Part shown: positions 19,850 through 32,429 of the stretch, one piece after another
Layout of the letters: every line of letters begins with the position of its first letter
How positions within the stretch are numbered: the first letter of the stretch is position 1
Origin: Allokutzneria sp. NRRL B-24872
GTDB taxonomy: Bacteria; Actinomycetota; Actinomycetes; Mycobacteriales; Pseudonocardiaceae
Length of the DNA: 64,000 nt
NCBI RefSeq assembly: GCF_002155965.1
Contig: NZ_MUMH01000039.1
Span: 32,857 to 96,856 of the forward strand
Reading direction: 5' to 3'
The notes under the pieces: generated by a model
What the model was told of the DNA's origin: nothing
The model's input: the letters and a program-made list of their open reading frames with translations, nothing else
The model's database searches: none
Program-made: the position numbers and the translations under genes

Positions 19850-20539
19850 TCATTTCTGCTGGTGAGGGCGCTCCACGTACCACTCGCGGCCGAAGAGGGC
19901 GCCGAAAACGGGCGCGGGCATCCGCACCATCGCCCGGAAGAGCGGCGCCGACCTGCCGTTGCCGAACACCGGCGTGCGGTGCGCGGCGAGCGCGGCCTGC
20001 TTCTGCGCGGCGTAGCGCCGCACGTCATAACGGTGGGTGATCGCCTTGCGCGGGCTGTACCGGTTGCGCTTCGCCGAGCCCGGGACCGGGACCGTGCCCT
20101 CCAGCACGCGCACCCCGGTCAGCGCCGCCGCCCGAGCGCCGACGTGGTGCACCTTCACGTGGTCGCGGTGCCCGTAGCCGCCGTTGGGGTCGTAGCTCAG
20201 CAGCAGGTCGGCCTTTTCCTCGCGCAGCAGCTCCGCGAGCCTGCCGGTGGCCTCGTCCGGGTCGGCGCGAGCGAAGCGCTGCCGGTCGGACGGATCGTCG
20301 TAGAGCAGCGCGCCGTGCCCGCTGTCGGCGTACCCGAGGTGAGCGACCCGTTGCGCCCCAAGCACTTCAGCGCTCGCACGGAGTTCGTCCATGCGCACGC
20401 CGTCGGCCTCGTCCATGCACCCGTCGGTGGCGACGACGATCACCACCCGGTGCCCCTCGTCAGCCAGTCGCGCCAGCGTTCCGCCGGTCAGCAGGGCTTC
20501 GTCGTCCGGGTGCGCGTGGAAGGCGACAACATTTCCCAT
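19850..20539 (-). CDS. PIG-L family deacetylase (MshB/LmbE-like)
   Basis: The 229-residue product carries the zinc motif HAHPDDE at 8-14 and the second ligand region GYGHRDHVKVHH. The family removes N-acetyl or larger acyl groups from GlcNAc-containing substrates; in actinomycetes this includes MshB and Mca of mycothiol metabolism. The C-terminal half does not let me tell a mycothiol enzyme from one acting on a natural product or lipid. It is followed by 65 nt of spacer before the glmS-linked small gene. Confidence 0.9.
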   Translation of the reverse strand: MGNVVAFHAHPDDEALLTGGTLARLADEGHRVVIVVATDGCMDEADGVRMDELRASAEVLGAQRVAHLGYADSGHGALLYDDPSDRQRFARADPDEATGRLAELLREEKADLLLSYDPNGGYGHRDHVKVHHVGARAAALTGVRVLEGTVPVPGSAKRNRYSPRKAITHRYDVRRYAAQKQAALAAHRTPVFGNGRSAPLFRAMVRMPAPVFGALFGREWYVERPHQQK

Positions 20540-20550
20540 GGGCGCCGACC

Positions 20551-22464
20551 CTACCGACGCACCAGGTGCTCTGTCAGACGCGAGACCGCTTCATTGAGCC
20601 TGCGGAAGTACGTCGCGCGGCTCAGCGCCAGGCTCCGCGCGATCTTCTCGTGGCTCTCGCGCCCGTCGAAGAAGCGCTGCGTGAGCGCGGCGCTCAGCTG
20701 CCGCTCGTGCGGGCTCGTGCCGAACTCCAGCTCCACCGCGGAGCGCAGCACCGCGCGCACGTGCTCAGCGCGCTCGCGGGTGTCGGCTCCGCGAGCCAGC
20801 GGGCTCTGCGCGAGATCGCCGCTGGAGGCGAAACCATCAAGCGCCGCACGGACATCGGCCGCTGTGACCGCGGTCGGCACGCAGACGCCCAGCTCGCGGT
20901 AGACGATGTCGCGCTGGGTCACGTACAGCCCGCCGGGTCCGTAGTCGATCAGGTAGACGACCACGCGGCGCCCGTCGACGTCGGTCTCCAGCTCGGGAAT
21001 CGGCCGCCCGCCGGTCGCCGTGCAGAAGGCGTGCACGCGATCGTTGTGCCCGAACGCGGAGACGATCGCGTAGCGCGGGTTGCGGACCTCCATGCGCAGC
21101 ACCACCGACAGGTTGAGCATTGCCAGCACGTGCGAGCCCTCGCCGGTCAGGTCGACGGTGTCGCGCCACACGACGGCTTGGCCGTCCGGGCTGATCCGTT
21201 GCGCGTAGCGGAGCAGACGCGCGCCGAACGGATCGATCCGCGAGCACACCGGAAGTGCTGACGGGGTAAGGAAAATTGCGTGCCCGACGGGGGAGCCCGC
21301 CGCGTCGCGCGCGATCGTGACGTTCTGCGGGCGGTTGCTGTAGTAGGCCTCGCTCATCGCCCACCACTCGTCGTAGCCGCGCGTGGTGAGCGCGTGCCCG
21401 ACGACCTCGGCGTCACCGACGCGGACGCGGTCGGTCTGGAAGCGCGAACTGCCTTCCCAGCGGTAGCCCCAACGGATCTCCGGCGAGTCGATCAGGTGTG
21501 CGAGGTCGACCAGCGCGCCCGCGTCCCCGCTCAGCGCTCGCGCGTAGAAGTGGTCGCACAGCAGTCGTTTGAGCTTGTTGACGCGGTCGGGGCGGCTCTG
21601 CCGGACCCGGGCCAGCACCGGCATGCGCACCACGTCGTGCAACGTCAGCGAATCGCCGTAACTGTCCACAAAGGACCTTTCGGCGAGCCAGTCGAAGGCC
21701 TCCCTCGGTTCCCCGAGCGTGTGCGCGAGCAGCTCGACCGTGACCTCGCGGGCGATCGCGCAGACCGTGAGCGCGTCGTGGAAGGCCGGGTCCAGCTCCG
21801 CTTCCGTGACGACCTCGAACAGCGCGCTGACCGTCGTCGGTCTCGGGCTCGTCGCGCCCGTCGCCAGGTAGGCGCCCGCCGCCAGTGTCAGCGCGAGCGG
21901 CGAGCCCTCCGACCAGCCGCGCAGGCGCTCGGCGACCGTGTCGTCGGTGACCCCGTGCGCGCGGAGCAGGCGCTGCGCCTCGGCCGGGGTGAGCGCGCCG
22001 AGCGGCAGCTCCGCCACGACCTGGTCCCAGCCGTCGAGGCGCCAGCCGCTGTCCGGCGGTCGCCGCCCGCTGATCACCACGACGGAGTCGTCGGCGAGCT
22101 TCGGCAGCACGTCCTGGCGCAGCGTCCGCCCGCACGCACCGATCCGCTCGAAGGAGTCGATGAAGACCACCGGGGCGCGCTCCCCGTCGTGCGCGGTTGC
22201 TTCGGCGAGCGCGTCCACCACCGCGTCCGGCACCGGGGCGAGCGCGCGGGCGTCCACCCAGTAGCAGCGGCGCCCCGCCTCGGCCGCGAGCAGCCGCATC
22301 ATCCGCAGCAGGCTCGTCTTGCCCAGGCCGCCCGGTCCGTGCACGAACAGCACGTTGTGGTCAAGGCCGCCCGCGAGCGCCTGCCGGAACACGCCGATCT
22401 CCGCGTCCCGGCCGACGAAGCGCGAGAGCTGCCTGCGCACGAGGCCGTCCCCGATCGTTGCCAT
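20551..22464 (-). CDS. STAND-type ATPase with C-terminal HTH, probable regulator
   Basis: The 637-residue protein has a Walker A motif GPGGLGKT (43-50), Walker B VVFIDS (99-104) and an NB-ARC-like winged region. The middle (about 330-520) may be a GNAT-like sensor fold. The C-terminus has a helix-turn-helix (IARSLALSRATYFRRL), so it probably binds DNA. It is divergent from the secreted-protein gene at 22598 with a pseudo-palindrome between, so it may control that gene. The sensed signal is unknown. Confidence 0.8.
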   Translation of the reverse strand: MATIGDGLVRRQLSRFVGRDAEIGVFRQALAGGLDHNVLFVHGPGGLGKTSLLRMMRLLAAEAGRRCYWVDARALAPVPDAVVDALAEATAHDGERAPVVFIDSFERIGACGRTLRQDVLPKLADDSVVVISGRRPPDSGWRLDGWDQVVAELPLGALTPAEAQRLLRAHGVTDDTVAERLRGWSEGSPLALTLAAGAYLATGATSPRPTTVSALFEVVTEAELDPAFHDALTVCAIAREVTVELLAHTLGEPREAFDWLAERSFVDSYGDSLTLHDVVRMPVLARVRQSRPDRVNKLKRLLCDHFYARALSGDAGALVDLAHLIDSPEIRWGYRWEGSSRFQTDRVRVGDAEVVGHALTTRGYDEWWAMSEAYYSNRPQNVTIARDAAGSPVGHAIFLTPSALPVCSRIDPFGARLLRYAQRISPDGQAVVWRDTVDLTGEGSHVLAMLNLSVVLRMEVRNPRYAIVSAFGHNDRVHAFCTATGGRPIPELETDVDGRRVVVYLIDYGPGGLYVTQRDIVYRELGVCVPTAVTAADVRAALDGFASSGDLAQSPLARGADTRERAEHVRAVLRSAVELEFGTSPHERQLSAALTQRFFDGRESHEKIARSLALSRATYFRRLNEAVSRLTEHLVRR

Positions 22465-22498
22465 GCGGCCAGCATGCGCGAGCGCGCCCGCCCCGACA

Positions 22499-22515
22499 TG
22501 AGTAGGCGTTGCTCA
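22499..22515. promoter_or_regulatory. Pseudo-palindrome in a divergent promoter
   Basis: TGAGTA and TGCTCA (inverse TGAGCA, 5 of 6) are separated by 5 nt, between the STAND regulator gene and the secreted-protein gene. It could be that regulator's operator; support is positional only. Confidence 0.35.
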
Positions 22516-22597
22516 TTCTCAAGTTCGTCTCACCGCTCTGGTGATCGTTCTCGTGGTGCCTCTAGCGTCGGGATTCCCTGCGGAACAAGGAGAAACC

Positions 22598-23623
22598 ATG
22601 CGAGCTGTGGCAGTGGTGCTGTCCCTGTTCGTCACATCCGGCGTCGCCGTGGCCGCGCCCCCGGTGGGTGTGGAGGCGGTCGCGCACGACCTCGCCGCCG
22701 CACCGTCCGTGCTCGCCCGCGTCCACGCGGGCCTGACCAGCGGCACGTCCAAGATCGACCTCATCCCGCTCGCGTCGGGCGCTCTGCGCCAGCGGGTCGA
22801 GCAGGCCGGAGCGCACGTGCGCGCGGCGAAACGGCTGCCCGCCGACCTCGGGCCCCTGCTCCAAGTGCGTGCGGGCAACCGCTCGGCCCTGACGTCTTTT
22901 GAGGGCGCACTCGTCGTGGCCGAGCCCGCGTCCGACGAGGTTCGGCACGTGACCGCCTACTCCGCTTCCGGGACGCGGCGGATCTCCGTCGACTCGCCTC
23001 CTGTCGACCGGCCTCTGTTCGTCGTGGCCGTCGACCACCACCGCGTGCTCTCCGCGAACCTCGCCAAGCTCCGCGCTTCGTTGCGCGCCTTGGGTGTTCG
23101 CGCCGACGAGCCGTCGGTTTCTGGGGGTTACGACGCCGCCAAGATCACTTCGATCCGGCTCGCCAAGGACCACGAGCCCGACCTGCGCGGCGACGCCGAG
23201 ATCTACGCGCTGGTCGCGGGCGTCGGCCCCGACGACAAGCCCGTTGTGGACACCGTCCAGATGCCCTACCTCGACCACGACAAGACCACCTACACGCCCA
23301 ACCAGGTGCTCGTGAACTGGTCGCACTTCAAGTACGCCGCCGCCGACGCCGTGATGATGGAGGAGGACGACAACTTCAGCTACGAGGAGCTCGCGCGGGC
23401 CGCCGCCAAGGCCATCCTGTCCGTCGTCGGCGCCGGCGAGTACGTCCCCGTCGTCGACGCCATCCTCGCCGCCGTCCCGGATTCCTTCTGGACCAACGAC
23501 GCCGACTACGTCGACTCCTGGTACACCATCCGCAAGCAGCCCGTCGGCGCCACCACCACCCTGCCCGGCGCCCGCGCCAACGGCGTCCTCACCCTCAACA
23601 CCATCCACATCCCCACCACCTGA
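22598..23623 (+). CDS. Secreted protein, DUF3103-like
   Basis: The ATG at 22598 follows AGGAGAAACC and gives 341 residues with a clear signal peptide (hydrophobic 3-18, ending AVAAPP). The C-terminal two thirds contains DAEIYALVAGVGPDDKP, PYLDHDKTTY and acidic MMEEDDNFSYEE, which recall DUF3103 proteins, a family of unknown function. An earlier in-frame start at 22541 would bury the signal peptide. It is divergent from the STAND regulator, with repeat array 2 downstream. Confidence 0.75.
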   Translation: MRAVAVVLSLFVTSGVAVAAPPVGVEAVAHDLAAAPSVLARVHAGLTSGTSKIDLIPLASGALRQRVEQAGAHVRAAKRLPADLGPLLQVRAGNRSALTSFEGALVVAEPASDEVRHVTAYSASGTRRISVDSPPVDRPLFVVAVDHHRVLSANLAKLRASLRALGVRADEPSVSGGYDAAKITSIRLAKDHEPDLRGDAEIYALVAGVGPDDKPVVDTVQMPYLDHDKTTYTPNQVLVNWSHFKYAAADAVMMEEDDNFSYEELARAAAKAILSVVGAGEYVPVVDAILAAVPDSFWTNDADYVDSWYTIRKQPVGATTTLPGARANGVLTLNTIHIPTT

Positions 23624-23640
23624 CCCGCCACGTCAAACCT

Positions 23641-23816
23641 GCTGAATGACTCGTTGAGGTGGTTGGAACGCCTGAATGACTCGTTCAGCACGTTGAACCA
23701 CATGAACGAGTCATTGAGGTGGTGAAGCCCTGAACGACCCGTTTGGTGCGTTGAGCGCGCTGAACGGGTCGTTTGGTGCGTTGAAGTATGCGAACGGGTC
23801 GTTCAGGGCTTTACGG
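23641..23816. repeat. 30-nt repeat array 2 (six units)
   Basis: Units begin at 23641, 23671, 23701, 23729, 23759 and 23789. The first three have a TGACTC/GAGTCA core (AATGACTCGTT, inverse AACGAGTCATT). The last three have the CGACCC/GGGTCG core of array 1. Each group ends with an inverted member. It lies between two plus-strand genes, unlike the other two arrays. Confidence 0.85.
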
Positions 23817-23830
23817 GGACGCGAGCGAGG

Positions 23831-23865
23831 TTGTTACTGGCTGGTAGGGTACTGGGCGGTAACAA
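23831..23865. promoter_or_regulatory. Inverted repeat at the acyl-CoA dehydrogenase start
   Basis: TTGTTAC (23831-23837) and GTAACAA (23859-23865) are perfect inverted arms, and GTACTGG lies between them as a partial repeat of TTACTGG. It ends 11 nt before the chosen start codon, a position suited to a repressor. Confidence 0.45.
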
Positions 23866-23876
23866 TGGGTGGGCGG

Positions 23877-25619
23877 ATGGAGTGCGCGGTGGCCGAGAAC
23901 GAGTACCCGGCGTTGTTCAACCCGGTCACCGCTGACCTGGGGCACCTGGACGCGGTGGCGCGCGGGAAGCTGCGGGCGCTGGTGGACTGGTTCGAGTCGC
24001 GCGGCAAGCAGCGGTTGATCGCCGACCACCTCGACCGCGAGTGGTACACCGACTTCCTCGACTTCATCAAGCGCGAGAAGCTGTTCGCCACCTTCAACAC
24101 CCCGGCCGCTGACGCCAAAGGCGACCCCGACAAGCGGTGGGACGCCACGCGCAACGCGGCGCTGAGCGAGATCCTGGGCTTCTACGGGCTGTCCTACTGG
24201 TACGCGTGGCAGGTCACGGTGCTGGGGCTCGGGCCGATCTGGATGAGCGGCAACGCCGAAGCCCGTGCGCGCGCGGCGGCGCTGCTGGACAGCGGCGCGG
24301 TGTTCGCCTTCGGGCTGTCGGAGAAGGAGCACGGTGCCGACGTCTACTCGACGGACATGGTGCTGACGCCTCGGCCGGAAGGCGGTTTCACGGCGACGGG
24401 CGACAAGTACTACATCGGCAACGGCAACGTGGCGGGCATGGTGTCGGTGTTCGGGCGGCGCGCGGACGTCGAGGGCCCGGACGGCTACGTGTTCTTCGCG
24501 GTGGAGAGCCAGCACCCGAACTTCGAGCTGATCAAGAACGTCGTGGACTCGCAGATGTTCGTCAGCGCCTTCCGCCTCAACGACTACCCGGTCTCCGACG
24601 CCGACGTGCTGCACACCGGGGCGGAGGCGTTCAGTGCCGCGCTCAACACGGTCAACGTCGGCAAGTTCAACCTGTGCACGGCTTCGATCGGCATCGCCGA
24701 GCACTCCTTCCACGAGGCGATCACCCACGCGCACAACAGGATTCTCTACGGCAACCGGGTCACCGAGTTCCCGCACGTCCGACAGTCCTTTGTGGACGCC
24801 TACGCGCGGCTGGTCGCGATGAAGCTCTTCAGCGACCGCGCGGTGGACTACTTCCGCTCCGCCACCGCCGAAGACCGCCGCTACCTGCTGTTCAACCCCA
24901 TCACCAAGATGAAGGTGACCAGCGAGGGCGAGCGCGTCATCGACCTGCTGTGGGACGTGATCGCGGCGAAGGGCTTCGAGAAGGACACCTACTTCAACAC
25001 CGCGACCGGGCACATCCGCGCGCTGCCGAAGCTTGAGGGCACGGTGCACGTCAACCTCGCGCTCGTCCTGAAGTTCATGCCGAGCTACCTGTTCAACCCG
25101 CGGGAGTTCGAGCCGGTTCCGACCCGCCACGACGCGGCCGACGACGCCTTCCTGTTCGAGCAGGGGCCGGCGCGCGGGCTCGGCAAGATCACATTCCACG
25201 ACTGGGAGCGGGCGTACACCGCCTTCGCGCACGTGCCCAACGTCGCGCTGTTCCACGAGCAGGCCACCGGGTTGAAGCGGCTGCTCGCCACGGCCGCCCC
25301 GGACGCCGAGCAGCAGCGGGACCTGGACTTCCTGCTCAACCTCGGCCACCTGTTCACGCTCGTGGTGTACGGCCAGCTCGTGCTGGAGCAGGCCGAGCTG
25401 ACCGGCTGCCCCGCCGACGTGCTCGACCAGGTCTTCGACGTGCTCGTGCGCGACTTCTCGGAGTACGCGGTCGGCCTGCACGGCAAGGCCACCGCGACCG
25501 GGGCCCAGCAGGCGTGGGCGCTGGAGCACATCCGCAGGCCGGTCCCGGACGCGGGCCGGTTCGGGCGGCTCTGGGAGCACGTCGCGGCCCTTTCTGGCAG
25601 CTACGAGATGCGCGCATAA
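23877..25619 (+). CDS. Acyl-CoA dehydrogenase
   Basis: The 580-residue product has the acyl-CoA dehydrogenase core: FGLSEKEHGADVYSTD, FTATGDKYYIGNG in the beta domain, and a C-terminal helical domain with RILYGNRVTEFPHVRQSF. It would oxidise an acyl-CoA with FAD. The C-terminal 170-residue extension makes it longer than the usual 380-400 residues, as in FadE-like or acyl-CoA-oxidase-like members. I chose ATG 23877 behind GGTGGG; ATG 23865 is possible. No electron-transfer or thiolase gene is nearby, so its pathway is open. Confidence 0.88.
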   Translation: MECAVAENEYPALFNPVTADLGHLDAVARGKLRALVDWFESRGKQRLIADHLDREWYTDFLDFIKREKLFATFNTPAADAKGDPDKRWDATRNAALSEILGFYGLSYWYAWQVTVLGLGPIWMSGNAEARARAAALLDSGAVFAFGLSEKEHGADVYSTDMVLTPRPEGGFTATGDKYYIGNGNVAGMVSVFGRRADVEGPDGYVFFAVESQHPNFELIKNVVDSQMFVSAFRLNDYPVSDADVLHTGAEAFSAALNTVNVGKFNLCTASIGIAEHSFHEAITHAHNRILYGNRVTEFPHVRQSFVDAYARLVAMKLFSDRAVDYFRSATAEDRRYLLFNPITKMKVTSEGERVIDLLWDVIAAKGFEKDTYFNTATGHIRALPKLEGTVHVNLALVLKFMPSYLFNPREFEPVPTRHDAADDAFLFEQGPARGLGKITFHDWERAYTAFAHVPNVALFHEQATGLKRLLATAAPDAEQQRDLDFLLNLGHLFTLVVYGQLVLEQAELTGCPADVLDQVFDVLVRDFSEYAVGLHGKATATGAQQAWALEHIRRPVPDAGRFGRLWEHVAALSGSYEMRA

Positions 25620-25672
25620 CTGTTGCGCACAGACCCGGCTGGCGGTTCGCGCGGCGTGTCAGAATCGGCTTC

Positions 25673-25999
25673 ATGATCGATCCTGCCTCCGTGGTGGACC
25701 GCCAGCTGGCCGCGTACAACGAGCACGACCTGGACGCGTTCCTGGCGACCTACGCCGAGGACGTCCACCTCTCGATGGACGAGGGGCGCACGGTGCGGGG
25801 GCGTGAGCAGATGCGCGGGCTCTACGAGGAGCAGTTCGCCCAGCGCCTGTGCCGCGCCGAGGTGGTCGGCAGGCTGGTGGAGCGCGGGTGGGTGGTGGAC
25901 CACGAGGTGGCGCACGGGCTCGGCGGCGAACCCCACCGCGTGCTCGTCGCCTACCGGGTCCGCGACGGGTTGATCGACCGCGTGCGCTTCTTGAGTTAG
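25673..25999 (+). CDS. SnoaL/NTF2-like protein
   Basis: This 108-residue protein has the NTF2-like pattern VVDRQLAAYNEHDLDAFLATYAEDV, then GREQMRGLYEEQF and YRVRDGLIDRVRFLS. The fold forms a small cone used by isomerases, hydratases and ligand binders, so the exact role cannot be told. The start is the ATG at 25673. It lies 53 nt after the acyl-CoA dehydrogenase gene on the same strand and may be co-transcribed. Confidence 0.85.
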   Translation: MIDPASVVDRQLAAYNEHDLDAFLATYAEDVHLSMDEGRTVRGREQMRGLYEEQFAQRLCRAEVVGRLVERGWVVDHEVAHGLGGEPHRVLVAYRVRDGLIDRVRFLS

Positions 26000-29324
<3,325 letters not shown>

Positions 29325-29328
<4 letters not shown>

Positions 29329-30266
29329 GAGTGATTTCCTCGCAGGGGACGGAGTTCCACGCGCTCGGCCAGGGTGCGGATCGCGTCGCCGCCCCCGGTG
29401 CCGAGGCCGCGCCTGGTGATGTTGAGCGCCCCGGCCGCCGCGCCGATGCGCAGGGCTTCGCGCAACGGCTCACCCTTGGCGAGGCAGGCCGCGACGCCCG
29501 CCGTCATCGAATCGCCGCCGCCCCGCGTGTCCACCGGGCTGAGGTCCGGGACGTGCAGCGTGAGCAGGTCGTCCTCGACCAGCGCCAGCGCGGGCTCGGC
29601 GGCGCGGGAGACCACGACCGCCTCCGGGCCGCACTTGGCGATCTCCCTGATCGCGGGGATGAGCTCGTCCAGGTCGCCGCTGGCCGCGCGACCGTCGTCG
29701 ATCAGCTCCTCGTGGCTGACCTTCACGAAGGACGGCCCGCCGTCGAGCACCTCCACCAGGCGCTGCCCCGCGAGGTCGGCCAGCACGCGGCAGCCGTTGC
29801 CCGACAGGTCCTCGGTGAGCCTGCGGTAGAGCGAGTGCGGCAGCACGCGGTCGTTGCTCGGCCCGCTGAGCAGCGCGATCCCGGCGTCCAGGGCGTGGGT
29901 CAGGGTCAGCTCGTAGAGGTCGTCGAGGTCGTGCCGGGACAGCTCACCGGCCGGCATCTCCACCAGCTCGTCCCGGCTCCCGTCGCGGCGGTCGTGCACG
30001 TAGGCGCCGTTGCGGGCGTCCACGTGCAGCAGTTGCGCCTCGATGGCGGGATCGTCGACCAGGTGCTGGAGCACGCGTCCGGTCTCGCCGCCGACCGTTC
30101 CGCACAGCACCACGCCCACGCCGAGCGAGGTGATCATCCGGGCCTGCCAGACACCCTGCCCACCGGGGTGCACGTGGATGTCGGGCTCCCCGTTGAGGTC
30201 CTCGACGGTCACCGTCAGCTGAGGAGAGGGCGCGAAGACCACGACGCGTCCGTTTTGTCCGCTCAC
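29325..30266 (-). CDS. PfkB-family carbohydrate kinase
   Basis: The 313-residue protein has the PfkB signatures: GGQGVWQAR near 35-43 and DTRGGGDSMTAG near the C-terminus, where D252 would be the catalytic base. It resembles 1-phosphofructokinase/LacC more than ribokinase, because it begins with a short FAPSPQLTVT strand. The sugar is not identified. It starts at a GTG and is coupled to surE by a 4-nt overlap, so phosphorylation and nucleotide dephosphorylation may be linked. Confidence 0.88.
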
Positions 30267-30290
30267 TTCCCGTGCTTTCCCCGCCGCGCG

Positions 30291-30920
30291 TCATTCCATG
30301 CCCGACACCCGCAGCGTGATGTTGAGGCGCCCGCCGCCGCGCAGGCCGATCTCCGGCCCCGTGCCCGGGAACGTCCTGGTGACGCCGTGGTAGGCCAGCC
30401 GCGACGGCCCGCCGAAGACGAAGAGGTCGCCGGAGCGCAACTCCACGTCCGTCCACGGGCGCCCGCGGTTCTCGGTGTTGCCGAAGCGGAACACGCACGC
30501 GTCGCCGAGGCTCAGCGAGACCACCGGCTCCGCGCTGCGCTCGTCCGCGTCGCGGTGCATGCCCATCCGCGCTTCGGCGTCGTAGTAGTTGACCAGCGCG
30601 ATGTCCGGCCGGTAGTCCGCGCCCGCCGCTCTGCGCCCCAGTTCGCCCAGCCAGTCCGGGAACGGCTTCACCGGCTCGCCGTGCTCGGTTCGTCTTGAGT
30701 ACTTGTACGGCGTCCAGTGCCACCCCAGGCACACCGAGCGCACCGACATCACCGAGCCGTTCGGCATCCGCGTCGCGCGCAGTCCCGCGGGCGGGCGCGA
30801 CCACTCGCGGCACGCTTGCACCAAGCGCGTTTGCTCGTCCCGGCTCAGCCAGTCCGGCACGTGCACCGCGCCCGGCGCGATCTCCGCGCGTTCGCGGGGG
30901 AACAGGGCCATGAGGACCAT
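30291..30920 (-). CDS. alkB: AlkB-type alpha-ketoglutarate-dependent dioxygenase
   Basis: The 209-residue product has the Fe(II) ligands H122-x-D124 (MHRDAD) and H178 (AYHGVTR), and the 2-oxoglutarate arginine region RLNITLR. NYYDAEARMGMH is typical of AlkB DNA repair enzymes, which remove methyl groups from 1-methyladenine and 3-methylcytosine. Start codons at 30920 and 30911 are both possible; neither has a good ribosome-binding site. Its start lies only 9 nt from the ATG of the opposite-strand gene at 30930. Confidence 0.92.
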   Translation of the reverse strand: MVLMALFPRERAEIAPGAVHVPDWLSRDEQTRLVQACREWSRPPAGLRATRMPNGSVMSVRSVCLGWHWTPYKYSRRTEHGEPVKPFPDWLGELGRRAAGADYRPDIALVNYYDAEARMGMHRDADERSAEPVVSLSLGDACVFRFGNTENRGRPWTDVELRSGDLFVFGGPSRLAYHGVTRTFPGTGPEIGLRGGGRLNITLRVSGME

Positions 30921-30929
30921 AATGGGCTC

Positions 30930-31325
30930 ATGCCGAAGATCGAGTTGAGCGAGGGCGGCACCGCCTTCTGGACCGAGCGCCACCTCTGCACGCTGAGCAC
31001 GATCCGCAAGGACGGCACCCCGCACGTCGTCCCCGTCGGCGTGACCCTCGACGCCGAGGCAGGCATCGCGCGCGTGATCACCTTCTCCCACTCGCAGAAG
31101 GTCCGGCACGTCCGCGCCGCCGGTCCCGACGGCGCCACCGTCGCCGTGTGCCAGGTCGACGGCGGCCGCTGGTCGACCCTGGAAGGCCGCGCCGTGGTCC
31201 GCGAGGACGCCGCCTCCGTCGCCGACGCCGAGACCCGCTACGCCGCGCGCTACCGCGTCCCCAAGCCCAACCCGGCGCGCGTCGTCATCGAGATCACCAT
31301 CACCCGCACCCTCGGCAACGTCTGA
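30930..31325 (+). CDS. PPOX-class (pyridoxamine-phosphate-oxidase-like) flavin or F420 protein
   Basis: The 131-residue protein has the split-barrel features TLSTIRKDGTPHVVPVGVTLD and KVRHVRAAGPDGATVAVCQV. In actinobacteria, PPOX-class proteins bind F420, FMN or heme and reduce or oxidise small molecules. This size and WSTLEGRAVV suggest the F420-dependent TIGR03618-like group, without proof. It is divergent from alkB with only 9 nt between start codons. Repeat array 3 follows. Confidence 0.85.
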   Translation: MPKIELSEGGTAFWTERHLCTLSTIRKDGTPHVVPVGVTLDAEAGIARVITFSHSQKVRHVRAAGPDGATVAVCQVDGGRWSTLEGRAVVREDAASVADAETRYAARYRVPKPNPARVVIEITITRTLGNV

Positions 31326-31355
31326 CCCCACGCCGCGCGCCCGCACTCCGTAAGC

Positions 31356-31510
31356 CCTGAACGGGTCGTTTAGTGCGTTGGAGGAGCTGAACGGGTCGTT
31401 CGGGGCGGTCGCCAAGTACCTGAATGACTCATTCAGTGCGTTGAGGGTCCTGAATGAGTCATTGAGGGCGGTCGCCGAGGACCTGAAGGGGTCGTTCAGG
31501 GCTCTCAACG
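31356..31510. repeat. 30/33-nt repeat array 3 (five units)
   Basis: Units begin at 31356, 31386, 31419, 31449 and 31482, with spacings 30, 33, 30 and 33. Cores alternate between the AACGGGTCGTT type and the palindromic AATGACTCATT and AATGAGTCATT type. The array fills the junction between the PPOX gene and the convergent gene at 31541. Confidence 0.85.
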
Positions 31511-31540
31511 CACCAAAGGCGGCGTTGGGTGCGCGGCGCG

Positions 31541-31972
31541 TCAGCCGTAGAGGTGGGCGCGGACCACGGGGTCCTGTTCGAGGACGTGGTCCACGACGGC
31601 CCAGAAGTCGGAGATCCACGGGTGCGCCAAGGCTTCCTCGCGGCTCAGCGTGCGACCGTGCAGCGGACCGGCGGAGCCGTCGAGGCAGGCCTGCACGGCG
31701 GTCGCGGCGGGGGAGTCCGAGCCCTCGACCGCGCCGACGCGGCAGCCGAAGCTCACGTGGTCGGAGTGGTCCTCGCCGCCCCAACTGCCCAGGATCACGT
31801 CGATCCACGTCTCGTGGCCCTGCCCGGCGTGGTGGTAGCTGTTGGCGAAGTACACGGCGTGCGGGGACCCGTCGCGGAGGACGAAGTTCCACGTCCGCTG
31901 GGCGGGCGCGGAGCAGCAGCCGCAGGTGAACTCGCGGACCTGGTGTTCGTCGGCGTTGGTGGAGAGGGACAC
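31541..31972 (-). CDS. Conserved hypothetical protein with CGCC motif
   Basis: The 143-residue protein has an N-terminal FTCGCCSAPAQRTW, which may bind zinc, and a region rich in His and Trp (NSYHHAGQGHETWIDV). I do not recognise a family. Codon use is normal. It ends 31 nt from repeat array 3 and starts at a GTG. Nothing in the context suggests a job. Confidence 0.6.
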   Translation of the reverse strand: MSLSTNADEHQVREFTCGCCSAPAQRTWNFVLRDGSPHAVYFANSYHHAGQGHETWIDVILGSWGGEDHSDHVSFGCRVGAVEGSDSPAATAVQACLDGSAGPLHGRTLSREEALAHPWISDFWAVVDHVLEQDPVVRAHLYG

Positions 31973-32045
31973 GGGGAGAGCCTAGGCGGGGCTGGGGATG
32001 AGGAAGGCCGGTTCTGGGTAGGCCGGGGTGATGCGGGAGAAGAAC

Positions 32046-32429
32046 ATGCCGTCGGAGGTGTCGGGCAGGCCCTCGGTCTTCGACAGGTTCGCAACGCACG
32101 CGAGCGAGTTCGTCTCCCGTGCCTGGTTCTTCGTGATGTGCGTGCTGCTGGTGGTGATCTGGGCGCCGTCGTACTTCCTGCTGGACAGCGCCGACACCTG
32201 GCAGCTGATCATCAACACGATGACCACGATCGTCACGTTCCTGTTGGTGGCGCTGTTGCAGAACACGCAGAAGCGCTCCGACGACGCCCTTCAGCAGAAG
32301 CTCAACGCGATTGCGGACGGCCTCTCCGACATCATGGGTCACCTCGCGAAGGACAACCCGGACCTGCGTCACGACCGCCAGGAGCTGCGCGACGCGGTCG
32401 GGCTGGAGGACCGCGAGAGCACTAGGTGA
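32046..32429 (+). CDS. Low-affinity iron permease family membrane protein
   Basis: I chose the ATG at 32046 behind GGGAGAAG; it gives 127 residues. Two membrane helices are clear (FFVMCVLLVVIWAPSYFLL and MTTIVTFLLVALL), followed by the conserved NTQKRSDDALQQKLNAI. This matches the low-affinity iron permease family (PF04120) as I know it. Transport by such short bacterial members is not proven. The 3' end overlaps the DinB-like gene by 8 nt. Confidence 0.8.
   Translation: MPSEVSGRPSVFDRFATHASEFVSRAWFFVMCVLLVVIWAPSYFLLDSADTWQLIINTMTTIVTFLLVALLQNTQKRSDDALQQKLNAIADGLSDIMGHLAKDNPDLRHDRQELRDAVGLEDRESTR

Noticed and set aside
31356..31510. Repeat arrays as coding sequence for LNDPF/LNGSF peptide repeats
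   Set aside because: Open on several frames because unit lengths are multiples of three, but no start with ribosome-binding site and no conserved frame between arrays.
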